A stretch of DNA of 64,000 nucleotides, taken from NCBI RefSeq assembly GCF_004027225.2, contig NC_046358.1:62357528-62421527 (forward strand), read 5' to 3'. The notes beneath the pieces are model-generated. The model had not been told where the DNA came from, made no database searches, and was given only the letters and a program-made list of their open reading frames with translations. A program made the translations under genes and the position numbers. This DNA comes from Strigops habroptila (taxonomy: Eukaryota > Chordata > Aves > Psittaciformes > Psittacidae). Positions 53,201-64,000 of this stretch are shown piece after piece. Each line of letters starts with the position of its first letter. The first letter of the stretch is position 1.

Positions 53201-53617
53201 GAAATGAAAAACCAAGAGCATCTCAAATGGACCAGAGGCAGTAATCTATGCAGGGAATGCACAGCACCGAGGTGTGCAATAGCATACCCAGATGTGTTCT
53301 GTGCATTTACTTCGTTACATAGTTCCATAACAATTCCTTGTAAACTGCTAATTAATAGCATCCTACAGTAATTGAGATGGTACATGTGGGTGCCATGAAA
53401 GAACGATGGCACCCAAGGAAGGTGACAAGCACAGAGCCTGTCCTGGAGGCTCTGCCATGTTCTGCTATGCATACACCTTCTAGAGTGGCAAACAGAGGGC
53501 AGGGAGAGAAGGGAAAGGGCTGAAAATGTTCAAAAATCCTAAGTAAGGCTCCAAAAATGTCATATATTTCCTTAAAAATACCCACAAACATTACATTTGG
53601 TTATCATACAGACTTAC

Positions 53618-53680
53618 GGAAAAGATAAGGGGCTTCAATTCGCACTTGGAAGTTCTTGGTTTTGTCTGCAGCCATGAAGG
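53618..53680 (-). other. weak candidate coding exon
   Basis: Minus strand: ATG at 53675-53673 opens 19 codons, MAADKTKNFQVRIEAPYLF, then one base and a consensus donor GTAAGT (53617-53612). An AG precedes at 53681-53682. The composition looks protein-like, but one short frame next to a hexamer that occurs often by chance is little evidence, and I recognise no homologue. Confidence 0.15.
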
Positions 53681-55013
53681 CTGGAAATCAACTTTGATAT
53701 TTCAGGAAAGGTGAGACTCTCATGCTCATGGGAAAACTTGGAACAACATTAATTACAATGGCAATGAGAGTTGTCAGTGCTGAATCAGATGTGGTGACTT
53801 GAACACAGAAATACTCTGTAATTTTTATATGCAAAAATAAGTAAAATTGTAAATGCAGGTTTCACTTGGAGAAAAGAAAGCCTTAAGCAAAGTTATTATA
53901 TAGCCTTGTTATTAAATTAAGAGAAACATTAGGTGAATATCTGCTGAGAAATGTTGGCTATTCTGTGGGATAGAAGAAGGGATTGGGAGTAAGGCCAGTT
54001 TAGGTGACACACTGTTTATTCAGTAGCCAACGTTACTTCTGTACCACTAATACATATGGTAAGTTACTTCAATAGAGAAATGATGCAGAAGCAATTACAT
54101 CTGTATTTCCTCATCAAAGTTAAAAACAACAAAAAAAAGGGCAAAAAAAGCGCAGTTTTCTTAGCACAAGCCTGTATTTGAAAAAAGGAATCCATTGCCT
54201 TTTCTCAGAAAAACTTGGTACTTCATTAACTCTTTCTTATACAAAGGCTGCTGAAATGAAACAGGATCCTGAAAACTAAGCTACGACTTGGATAGGCTGA
54301 GTAAAATATTTGCCAGCTATAAGTGGAAGCAGCTGAACTGCAAAAGAGTACTTTCAATATGTTGCTGAATTACTGAACTACTGGGAAATGTGGTATTTAC
54401 GGAGGACTGTGCTCCCATTGGGATGTAATTGGGTCCAATGGTCACTGCAATTAAATTCAGTCATTATTTTTTGTCTCAAAGAAAAATGTTAACTGCTGCT
54501 GCAGGATTACAGGAATGTTTCCCTTCTTTTTAAAAGAACAATAGTTAGCTTGCCCCAAGAGAAAAACAAAATTCTCCAGATCAAGCAGCAACCAGAAAAC
54601 ACCCCCTGCGCTCAGCTTGTAATATGTTGTTTTCCAAATAACTTGAGGTCTATCAATAAAGCATTGGCTAATAAATCTAAAACCTGAGATACTGTAACAT
54701 TTTAAGAGGAGGCTCAGATTTTAATCTCCGTGTCAGTCATCACACTATCAAGTACAGCCGTGCTCCCACCCAGGTATGCAGGGTGCAGCCCAGCACTGCT
54801 CTGGTTACTTAAGATGTACATAAGAAAAATTGGCAGGGTCCCAGTGTGAAAGTTAGTGTGACACATCCCTAATCATTCCTTAATTACCTTAGGTTTAGAA
54901 TACTATTATGTGCAGTACAACTATATGGCAAGGTATTTGCCAAGCTCATTTAATTAATCCACTGTTTTTTAATTTCACATCACATGCTCATTTTAACAGA
55001 CTACAGTGATAAC

Positions 55014-55299
55014 TAGAATATATGTGCAATTTAGGTCTTGAGCCCACGCTTTTTAAAACAATGGAAGGTTTTTATTGCCTTTAATAGTGGCAGCAACATA
55101 TAAAAATATAAATAATGCCCCATCCCTGGCAGTGTTCAAGGTCTAATGGAAAGTGTAGAATATATGTGCAATTTAGGTCTTGAGCCCATGCTTTTTAAAA
55201 CAATGGAAGGTTTTTATTGCCTTTAATAGTGGCAGCAACATATAAAAATATAAATAATGCCCCATCCCTGGCAGTGTTCAAGGTCTAATGGAAGGTGTA
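55014..55299 (+). repeat. 142-bp direct tandem duplication (2 copies)
   Basis: Unit 1 is 55014-55155 and unit 2 is 55156-55297, with matching sequence to 55299. The copies differ at only about two positions (cccacgc/cccatgc and gaaagtg/gaaggtg). Each unit holds ~100 bp of unique AT-rich DNA plus the first ~43 bp of a CR1 fragment. The full CR1 continues only after unit 2, so the duplication happened after the CR1 inserted. A TA dinucleotide is shared by the two breakpoints. Confidence 0.95.
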
Positions 55300-55371
55300 C
55301 CTGCCCGTGGCAGGGGGTTGGAACTGGATGAGCTTAAGGTCCTTTCCAAGCAAACCAGTCTGTGATTCTGT
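55257..55371 (+). mobile_element. CR1 LINE 3' end fragment, partly duplicated
   Basis: Starts ATGCCCCATCCCTGGCAGTG and ends ccagtctgtgattctgtct; between, cctgcccgtggcagggggtt and gatgagcttaaggtcctttc identify the CR1 3' UTR. Its first 43 bases also occur at 55115-55155 because of a 142-bp tandem duplication. Confidence 0.9.
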
Positions 55372-58300
55372 CTATTTATATTACATATAAACGATTCTTT
55401 CTGTCACTCTCCTGCCACCCAAGAGAAGCAGTAAAAAAATTATATATAAGCTCCAATTCAAAAGATTTTTTAACTTCTTATTATTTTCCTAACTTTGGTC
55501 TTCTAAAACCCACTGCCATCACTGTTGAGCCACTGGGAAATGCAGTGTAACATACACCCAGTGGACTTGACTCTAAATCCAGATGTTTGTTAATTCAGCA
55601 TCATTGTATGTAGTTGCTACCGTAGGAGCCCAGGCAGTGAGCCTGGACTGCCCCACTCTGAGTGGAGCTTCTTCTGCAGAGTGTCAAGTCTTTTCCGCTT
55701 CCAGAGACCCACCTACCAGCCTACTGGGCTTGCCTCTGTTCCCTCAGCCCTCATTGCCTCCCAAGATTTCAACTCCCATTTCTAGGGTAACTTTGAGACA
55801 TTTTGGAAGTAAAATGTGAGTATAACAACACTGTACCTATAAGTAAAGGTTGCAAGATCAGGCTCTCAGGTTGCACATGTACTAACAGGCACACATGCAT
55901 CATTACTCTTGAGAACAGAAGTTTTGCACAAAACAGTTTTTCTGCTATCTTCGTTTTCAGATACTTATCAGTTAGGACCATCAATACTACTTATTTCAGT
56001 TCTTCACAAAGTCTATGAGAAGTGACCTTAACCATGTAACTACTTCTGATTAAGAAAAAATAAATATACCATTAACAGGAAAGGTATGTAGAAATGAGCT
56101 TAAAACACAGTTTGAATTTCGAAAGCTTTTCTAGCCTAAATTGCTGGTGACTAAGGTTACTAAGCTTCCACACATTTTTGTGTACAAGTTACACCACAAT
56201 GCTTTGAGAGGGTTTTTTTATACTTACTAACTTGCAATATAACCTTGCTCATGTTATGTTGCTATGTTAATAAATATAATTAGAGCAAATATTAATTGCT
56301 AATAACATCATTAGCCTAGTAGAGACATTTTCTGAGCTCTACTATACATTCAGTGCAAATACAAACCATGGCAAATCTCAAAGTGAAAAGCAGATTACAT
56401 TTCATCAGGATCACATCCAGGCTCTAACGTGGCACGAGAACAAATGACAATGAAGTACACTAAACCCTAAGTTTTAGTCAGGTATTCTCGATGTATGAAC
56501 TCTCAAATGTGATTTATGTAGCATCATTTATTTTCATTGTGTATCTGTCGTATCCCCTCATGTTTTACTGTTTATCCAAATTTTTCCACCAACATAGACA
56601 TTTCTTTTCGATGAATGTCAACAAAACATGAAGCACACTTGCCAATGTTATGCCAGTCAAAATTCCATGAGCACTAAAGAATAACTAGAACTTTTATACA
56701 TATATATTTTATTCTAATAACAAATTACATGTGTGAGAAACATACTGCGCAAGTCTGGGGTTGTCTTTTGAATTAGCTATCTTGATTGAAGGGTTTTCAG
56801 ATAAGAAGATGACTCACCCTTTATTCCTCTAAAATTCCAGATAGCATAATTAAAACAACTACTGACCTATAAAAGTTGTTACCCACATGTTTTTATCTTG
56901 TATCTTCATGTTGACAATAAACATGCTGTTACTATAATCATTTGCAGGTGCACTCCAAACAGAACAAAGAAGAGGTATTCCCAGGACAGACAGAGGGAGC
57001 TGTATCTCCAGTTTTACTCTTTAAAAAGACAGCTATAAACCAGCTGTCACATTTAAATTTGAAAACATAAATTTCAGAAAACTTCAGCTTGTTTTTCAGT
57101 GTTACAACCAATCGAATTAGGTTTTAAAAGCATCAGAAAAAGTGTAATTTGCCTAAAGATCAAGGTACAATGAAAAAGTTTTAGTTTTTATAAATATAGC
57201 TATGTCAGCAAGACATTCAGGCAACTGATCAAAACCTGCTCTGGTTTTTTAGCTCAGATTTCCCATTAACAAATATTTGCTCCTTTTCCTGTCTTAGTGA
57301 TGTGACAGTGATGTGACACGGCAAAATTGAAAACCATGGCATTTCATCAGTAAAATATATATGAAGATGACAAATATTCAACAGCTTTAATTTTAATAAA
57401 GTTGGATGGACACATATTACAGCTTTCTGAAAAAAGAAAGCCCTTCCCTCTCATTCACCCTGGGATAAGCTTACAGAGGATTCAGAAAGATAAACACAAT
57501 CCTAACTGCAAAGGAGACAGAGGGAAAAATATATAGAGCTGGATTTAGAACTGTATATACCTTCCCACTAGACACCCTGCCCTGCATCCATGAATGGAGA
57601 CTGAACTATCACACTGCTGCTGCTTAGCCCCAAACAGGTAAAATCAGGCAATGAACAGAAAAGTAACAGAACACTGCATATATGAAAATGTGTTAAAATT
57701 GGATGTCAACCTCATAATTACTTTTTTTCTAAGGTGTTCAAACTTTACTGCTTTTTTCTCACTTTTTAATTAAACGTGTTTTTCTCTTCTACAGGGGCTG
57801 GCAGCAGGGGGAGGGAAGAAGTTGTTCTACATTAATTTAAATTAGTTGCAAGATTCACTGTTGCACTGCAGTCTTAATTAATCCAGCTTTAATTTCAGTA
57901 TACCTTAGGTATAAAAAGACCTCCACATTTGGATATACTTTGGAAAGACTTAGAAATACAATTGCATATTATTCTAAGTTACAGATTAGTTTTAAGCAAC
58001 TGCTATAGGAAAATATAAATGTATGGATATAGAGACCACCAAACAGTGTTTGCAATCCAGGTGTAAATGGTCCTAATCCTACTAAAGGGCCTTTCCTGGA
58101 GAGATTTTGGGGCATAAGTAAAGCAGGCTTGAACCCCTTCATTACTCTTGCTAAAGGTAAAGATGTTAAGTAAAATGGGCAGCAACAAATTGGCTTATGA
58201 GCTCATTACTTCTCTGTTTGCTCAAACTCATCTCATTTTTCACCTGTACTTTTGTACAGTGATACTCCAAACAATGAGTTGACTGATATCTAAGTTATTA

Positions 58301-59737
58301 AAAATTTAAATTAATCAAATAAAATCCCTTGCAATCTGCATCTAAGACTGCTTATTGCAATCATCCCACCACTGCAAGTCGCCTTTCCCCAGGGCACGGT
58401 TCCTCATGTTCTCCCTCATTGTGCTGTTACACTATTTAGGAGTATAAACTCTCCAATTAATACCATGTCCTCTCCAATACAAAGAGTAATATTAGAGCAA
58501 TCATATGAATCATTAATAATCATAGAAGTGCAACCCTGGAAAGCAGCATGCAAAAAGTCTGATCCAATACTTGCTACTAGAAGACTCACTTGCCAACAGT
58601 GTTTACTGAAGTACTTGCCCCGTTCACACTACATTAGGAATCTCTCTCCTTCCACCTTCCACCCATCAAATACCAATACATCTGTACAAAAGTTGATGTT
58701 TCAGACTGGGATTTTTCCAAGCCAAGTGGCAATCTCATCAGATGTAACTGTAAAAGATTACTGAGAAATTAATCACCCGTAATAGTTTAAAAAAAAATAA
58801 ATAAAAGAACCTGAAAATATATTAAACCCTTGTATTATTTGAAAACAAGTCTCTGCATTCTGAAACAACGAAACATCCTTTCTCTTTAGGAAGAAATAGG
58901 GAAATAGTGGGTTTTGGCTATAAATGCAGCTAATTGTGTTTATACTTCAAAAGGGTATTTTTATAAAGTACTATGTCTTTACTATAAAAACCTTATTCAC
59001 AGAAAACTGCATCTAGTTTTCAAACAATTACACTGTGCAAATCCCTACACCAGGTAGGTACTTTCAACAGCATATCAACTCTTTATATTCAGTTGGATTA
59101 ACTAATTAAATCACGTTTTCTAATAATTTTAATGGACAGTATGTTGACAATGCATATGAGTAGTCTCATAGCTGGTTTTTGATCCTTTTTAAAGTTTCCC
59201 CACACCCTTTGAAGTACTAACATGAAAAGATACATACTTCAGCAATATGCTTTGCATGCACGTATTGTTTGGCAACACCATCGTCTCTCCACAACTACCA
59301 CTTGATATTCTCTACGAATATTCACACATTGTATGTTTTTACTCATTAGATGTTTCTAAATTCCTCATAAACATGGTCTACAATCTCTTTTCTTGTTGAT
59401 AGGTAATCTTGCATTCAGCTGTATGAAAATGTAGATTGCTCAGGTGGAATGGCAAATTTCAGGAATGATACACAATTTGTATCATCTTGACAGCATGACT
59501 TGGTTTTCAGCGAGACTAATCCTCCACCAGATACCATCTCCTTCATAAATACCATTTTTGATGGTGGTAAAAAAAAAAAAAGTTTAGTTTTGCTAACATG
59601 TCACATATACTATGCTAGAGTAATTTAAGCTATGCTATGTAGGCATGTGTTCTGGTAAGAACATAAAGACCTAACACCCTTCACATAACTTCACTTACTA
59701 AATAAAATGTTTAAAGATACAAGAATACTTTGACAGA
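55372..59737. other. intergenic, little seen
   Basis: Non-coding. 55600-55800 is locally GC-richer without a recognisable protein. (AT)n around 56697-56709. Confidence 0.65.
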
Positions 59738-60000
59738 TTTTTTTTTTTTTTTCCCTGGGAAACCCAAAAAATTCTTTATTCAGGCAAGCAGAGGTTACAA
59801 CTCCAGGACTCTCCATACCTTAGGTTTAAAGCTGAAAGCGAGATGACCCTGAGAAAAACAGGTCCCTTAAAGAAAAGCTCAATGACTGAAGCAGTGCCAT
59901 GGCTGCACAACTCCAACCCAGAGATGAAGAAAAATCTCTTACTGTCCCTAACCGAGGGACTGTATTTATGAAACCTGATCTACACTAGGTTCAACAAACA
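59738..60000 (-). pseudogene. probable retrocopy 3' end: poly(A) tail plus AATAAA, source unknown
   Basis: Reading the minus strand, sequence ending TTGCCTGAATAAAGAATTTT and then ttgggtttcccaggg is followed by a 15-base A run (plus-strand T run 59738-59752). The AATAAA (59775-59780) lies 22 bases before the A run. A genomic A tract directly at the cleavage position after a signal is the mark of a reverse-transcribed mRNA, not of an active 3' end. The 5' boundary is not visible; 60000 is a guess. I see no coding similarity, so only 3' UTR (or an LTR-type R region) may be present. An alternative is a late METTL15 3' UTR with a chance A tract. Confidence 0.5.
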
Positions 60001-61549
60001 TAAGAAACTGCCTTTGAAATCAGATGTGAGAATGGATGGATTTGAATCATTGTTTTAAGCATAAGGAATTGCAATGCTTTCATATCATTTATGGGATGCT
60101 GATACTTCTGTTGTAATTGGATGGTCTTTTCCTGAAGTGTGTTCCTGAAGAATGCACAGCATGGCACTACAACTTTTCCAAGCCCATGCTGGAGGTACAA
60201 TTTTTCCAGCTTACAACTGGAGTATGTTTCAGTATTGAATTTTAGCTAAAAATAACATTAGCTATTTATATTTAATGTTTGCATGAAAAAACGTCTATTT
60301 AAGGTACAGTCTCTTGTCTCTAAGATGCCAACAGTAAGTAATATTATTTGAAGTGGAATGCTTTACTTAATATTTAATAGAATTTAGAATGAAAAATAGT
60401 TGAAAAATATTGAAATTTCAGAAAATAATGAAATGCTCATCACCACCCAAATGTTATTTCAGATTAGCGACAGATATTATCATGTATACCTAAGAACACA
60501 TTACATGACACAGCTTTACCAAGGAATTAAACAATATTGAAACTTTTATTCCTGAAGAGATGAATCAGAGGTCAAAGGAATTGAAACTTACACTATTTTC
60601 CAATCCTTTTTAACATGCAAAGATAGCAAAACAATGGTCTTTTATTAGAATATCCAATTCATATTGACTTACTAAAAAAATAAATTGTTACATCTTCCAC
60701 TACCTATAGCATCCAAATAGGAAAACAGGGTTACAATGGGCCTTCTATAAAATAATTCAATACTTACCTAAGTAGCACCTCTTCATAAATGATCACCAGC
60801 AAACGAAAACACTTCATAAGACTGCAACACCCTTTTCTTGATGGGTTAATTAGAATTCCATCCACACCTAAAGGTTGTACTGCATCTATGCCCAGAAGTT
60901 ACAGTCACAGGAAGGAATTCAAATGGTCAAGTACAAATCTGACTGCTTGCTTGTACTACCCAAGTGCAAACACTGCTATTCTAAGTATCTTTTTTTCCCA
61001 AGATACATTTATTATTTAGAATCCATAATCATTAAATAACCAGGTCATCACTCCAAGAAGTAAATATTTATTTAAAAAAAAAAAGGTAAAAGTAAATTTA
61101 TGAATTCCTGTATAGAACATTACATACCGATACCAATTTATTTATTTAAGTACTAGCTCTTGCCCCACAGGCATCCATGCAACAAGTCAGTTGAGAAAAA
61201 AAGACTTAGGTATCATGAATTCTTAGGTTAGTTTAAACTTACTCTAGACTAAACCAGCCATCTAACTGAGGTGTGTGAAACCCCATAAAAATGGGTCTGT
61301 CTCTCAATCAGCTACTGAGTTGAGACTGTTAACATCAGGGTTTTGAATTTAATCTAAAGGAAATACTGTAAATACATCAAACCTGTAATTTCTATAAACT
61401 TTGTCTTCGATGCTCTTTTTAAAAAATGTCTTTTTTGTATACTTAGTGACACTCACCTATCTGCATTTATTTTACCTTCTGATGCTCGACACTACATCCT
61501 AATTAGAAAGAAACACAAAGGTAAGAAAGAAATCTTTTCTAACAGCACT
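60001..61549 (-). other. METTL15 downstream flank or long 3' UTR
   Basis: AT-rich sequence 3' of METTL15 on the minus strand with several AATAAA hexamers (61466-61471, 61137-61146). Whether it is transcribed as UTR cannot be told. Confidence 0.5.
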
Positions 61550-61647
61550 AAATTTATTTTTTTCAGTTTGATACTATCTATTCCAGTTAGCCTTCTGGAA
61601 AACAAAATTTAAGGAAATGATACAATTATACAATTATCTGTTTTGTT
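61550..61647 (-). other. METTL15: METTL15 3' UTR, minimal extent
   Basis: Non-coding sequence immediately downstream of the METTL15 stop on the minus strand. The first AATAAA on this strand (plus-strand TTTATT at 61553-61558) comes about 90 bases after the stop and would give a very short 3' UTR. Further hexamers occur at 61466-61471, 61137-61142 and 61141-61146, so a longer UTR is equally possible. The true end cannot be decided from sequence. Confidence 0.5.
61553..61558 (-). terminator. candidate poly(A) signal of METTL15
   Basis: AATAAA on the minus strand, the first such hexamer after the METTL15 stop codon. It sits in a T-rich plus-strand context (A-rich on the sense strand). Alternative hexamers at 61466-61471 and 61137-61146 could be used instead. 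Position only; no transcript evidence. Confidence 0.4.
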
Positions 61648-62093
61648 TTAGAGTTTAATAGCAGCTCTTAGCTTGGCTGACCTTCCTCTTGGGTTTGTTT
61701 GAATATCCTTGGCCTGGGGTGTAAGGACTTTTTTCTGTATAAAAATCCACTTTGAATTGGATTTTCCAGGGGATATTTCTTCTGTATCTTCTTCTTTGGA
61801 GCAATTTTTCAGAGCCTGTCTTATCTTTTGTTTTGCGCCAAGATTATACTTCTCTGTCATGTCTATTCCATGAAGAAAACGTTTGATAATACGATCTTCT
61901 AGTGAATGAAAGGAGAGGGCTACAAGGCGACCTCCCGGTTTTAGAAACTTCTCAGCTGTCTTCAGCCCTATAAGGAGTTCATGGAGTTCATTATTTACAA
62001 ATATTCGCAGAGCTTGGAAAGTTTTGGTAGCAACATGCGTAGGTCTCTGCAGCAAGTCCTTCCGTGCATACAATGCTGATGCTGGAAAAGCAC
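61648..62093 (-). CDS. METTL15: METTL15 terminal coding exon (mitochondrial 12S rRNA m4C methyltransferase, C-terminal part)
   Basis: METTL15 is the vertebrate mitochondrial RsmH/MraW-family enzyme that methylates N4 of a cytidine in 12S rRNA, using S-adenosylmethionine, and supports small mitoribosome assembly. This exon encodes 147 residues plus a TAA stop at 61648-61650, about the C-terminal third of a protein of roughly 400 residues. The family signature is visible as [25 protein letters not shown] sequence (key residues [14 protein letters not shown]), followed by the basic tail ending [13 protein letters not shown]. The exon starts after an acceptor AG at 62094-62095 (minus-strand reading CGACAG, preceded by a pyrimidine-rich stretch). 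Its first two bases complete a split codon, and translation then runs [13 protein letters not shown] reading that starts at 62073 uses TTG and is only an internal point. Earlier exons, with the SAM-binding motifs, lie beyond the right edge. The frame is intact, so this looks like the functional gene rather than a pseudogene. Confidence 0.95.
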
Positions 62094-64000
62094 CTGTCGG
62101 AAATTTTAAAAGGTGTATGTTAATATCTTGTTATTTCTACGTTGCTATCCTGACATGAATCCATGCATGTACGATGACTTTAAAGGAAAGCGTATTTACA
62201 ACTGAACCCTGAGTGGTGAGCTTCCTTCTTTCTAATTTATCTTTCTTTCCTGCTTTGAATTCACACTGCTGAAATTAAATTCTTTTAAACTGAGCTGGCT
62301 GGTGGTTGAAGGTTGGGTTTTTTTCCTAGAATCATTCATAGAAATTCCTTCCCCAAACGCTTCACAAAGTTAAAATACAAAATGATGGTTGAAACCAAGA
62401 TAGGGAAAAATAAAGATTATCCAAAACCTCACTTTACAGCTCAGTGTAATCAGTGTCAGTTCAGTATTGGTAGTGGTTGGTTTTATGCTTTCAAGGAAAA
62501 AAAATAATAATATATGATGGGAACGATTTTAACTGTTGCCTTCTAAATATCTCTACCTGCGAAAAAAGCATAGTCAAGATGAAGACATCTACCTGGTGAT
62601 AAGTATCTTTCCATGAATTACTTAAAGCTTAAAAGAGACATCCTTGTTTGGGGCTAAAAATTGTTGACCTCTACACTTGTGTGTGTTCAAATGTTCACAA
62701 AAATACCTTGAGAAATTCAGAAAACACGGCTGATGCTATTGCTTTTTCAGCTTGAATCTTGCTCTATACTATCTGAGTATAGAGCAAAAAGCTAGAGGCC
62801 AGATCCGATGAACCAAAGGGACTGAAATGCAAGAGTCTTACAACATCTCTGAAACCTGGGTAAACTTACAAACTATTACGTGAGTGAGTGCAGGAGCCTG
62901 GTAAAGATAAACTGAATGAATAATGCTAGTGCATAACAGAACAGAATTATTTTTCCAAACAAGAGGGCCCATTAGAGATAAGGCAATACAGCTGGTTTGG
63001 ATGCAGCAGAATGCCTTAATTGCATGCCAGTGCTAAACTATAACATAATAAAACAATGAGAGTTTGAAGTTAATGCAGTTCATAATCAAGTAATTGATAT
63101 TCTACGTAGTGGAGTAAAAGAACATGATACCTCTCAAGCAAGTTGACTAAATTTACATTTACACAGGTGAGTGAAAAAAAGAAATTGAATAGAAACATCA
63201 TAATCCAGTACGTTGGCACAAAATAATTAGGGGACTCTCAAGAATTTTAAACGTAAGATTTTACTTAGGTCAGAAAACCTAAGCATTTGGCATCACAAAC
63301 ACAGAAGCAATCACCAGTGTCAGCAAAGGGAGAGGCCAATAACGGGATTTAAAAATTCAATAATTATCAACGATGCTATTATCATGTATGCAATGTACCT
63401 AATATGCATTTCTGCATTCTCAATTTTCTCAACTACATTCCCTACCTCCTCTGACTCTAATGCCAACAGTTCCTGAATTCACTGAAGAGATCAATCGTAA
63501 CTGTGGCTGCTTCCTGGTTCTGCACCCTTTCAATACAGAAAGTGGCAACAGGATCAACTTCTCCCAGCAGTATCTACTGCATAGGAACATGTGGCTTTAA
63601 ACTCTGTTTTACAAAACAGAGCAAATAAACCTAACGTGCAGGAGCTAGGCTCCTCCATCACTTACAAACTCCAGGAAGAGGTACATTAGCTAGCTAATAG
63701 AATTTCTGTCTTTGGGAACACCAAGCTCTATACTTTTCTACAAATCATAAAAAGCATATATACCCCCATTTTAAGAGTCACAAAGCCTGCTTTGATGAAA
63801 GAGCTGAACTAAAAGGAGAACTCAAAATCACAGAAGGCAAGATGTCCCAAGAAGCCAAATGACACCAAGCTTGTACTACCTGGCACAATATCTGTTTATG
63901 TATTTCTTTACATACATAAAATTGATTATTTGAAAATGGAATCATTGAAACTGCCATTGACTGCTACTTGTGTGTGAAGAAAACTGTCTCTTGAAGTCTA
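62094..64000 (-). other. METTL15: METTL15 last intron, 3' part (runs off window)
   Basis: This is sequence upstream of the terminal METTL15 exon on the minus strand. The acceptor is at 62094-62095, and a candidate branch-point region (minus-strand reading attaacatacacc) lies about 25 bases upstream. I see no further coding exon on the minus strand and no CR1 or LTR piece here. It is AT-rich unique sequence. The intron's donor lies outside the window. Confidence 0.8.

Larger units (their letters stand above)
47589..53611. other. intergenic, G4 motif and CR1 scrap
   Basis: Mostly unique AT-rich DNA. The G-quadruplex motif and a 27-bp CR1 scrap are listed separately. Two segments (50060-50230 and 50565-50720) are less AT-rich and carry several CpGs and E-box-like CAGCTG/CATATG sites, but no coding frame. 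Confidence 0.6.

Noticed and set aside
1..64000. CRISPR arrays, operons, riboswitches, prophage or plasmid features
   Set aside because: The window is avian nuclear DNA. No regularly spaced repeats or prokaryotic gene organisation are present.
62094..64000. Further METTL15 exons in the right-hand 1.9 kb
   Set aside because: No frame with RsmH/MraW motifs between plausible splice sites was seen, so it is treated as intron.

Overview
This window is vertebrate nuclear DNA, almost certainly from a bird. The evidence is at least ten CR1 LINE fragments with avian-type 3' ends (tandem ATTCTATG octamers), a solo LTR whose sequence I recognise as a common bird endogenous-retrovirus LTR, and a spliced gene with AT-rich, low-CpG flanks. 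I cannot assign species or order. There is no sign of bacterial, phage or plasmid organisation.

Only one host gene can be supported: the terminal coding exon of METTL15, a mitochondrial 12S rRNA N4-cytidine methyltransferase of the RsmH/MraW family. It lies on the minus strand at 61648-62093, with its 3' UTR running to lower coordinates and intron sequence from 62094 to the right edge. The remaining ~61 kb is non-coding DNA downstream of the gene. This fits the gene-poor interval known on the 3' side of METTL15 in amniotes (KIF18A lies on the 5' side; the next genes toward KCNA4 are far away).

Layout: 1-6968 is unique AT-rich sequence with two short CR1 pieces. A 580-bp solo LTR at 6969-7548 has an exact 5-bp target-site duplication. 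At 8299-8423 is an ancient amniote repeat relic. From 8.4 to 19.9 kb the sequence is mostly featureless, apart from a probable retroposed 3' end at ~12.9-13.07 kb and simple repeats. At 19937-21135 is the largest CR1, a 5'-truncated minus-strand copy keeping part of the reverse transcriptase and the ORF2 C-terminus with one nonsense codon. From 22.1 to 25.7 kb there is a MIR-like relic, a 54-bp dispersed repeat with A-tails, a 21-bp tandem repeat and two GC-rich islands. A plus-strand CR1 at 26105-26507 forms an inverted pair with the 20-kb copy. From 27 to 55 kb there are scattered CR1 ends and simple repeats, a strong G-quadruplex motif at 48055-48084 and a weak candidate exon near 53.6 kb. 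At 55014-55299 a 142-bp tandem duplication cuts through a CR1 fragment. At 59738-~60000 is a probable retrocopy with an in-place poly(A) signal and tail, then the METTL15 3' end.

I did not find a new multi-gene system. The most checkable observations are the LTR with its target-site duplication, the 142-bp duplication, the two probable retrocopies and the 54-bp repeat pair. All matches to known families are from recognition, not from a search.
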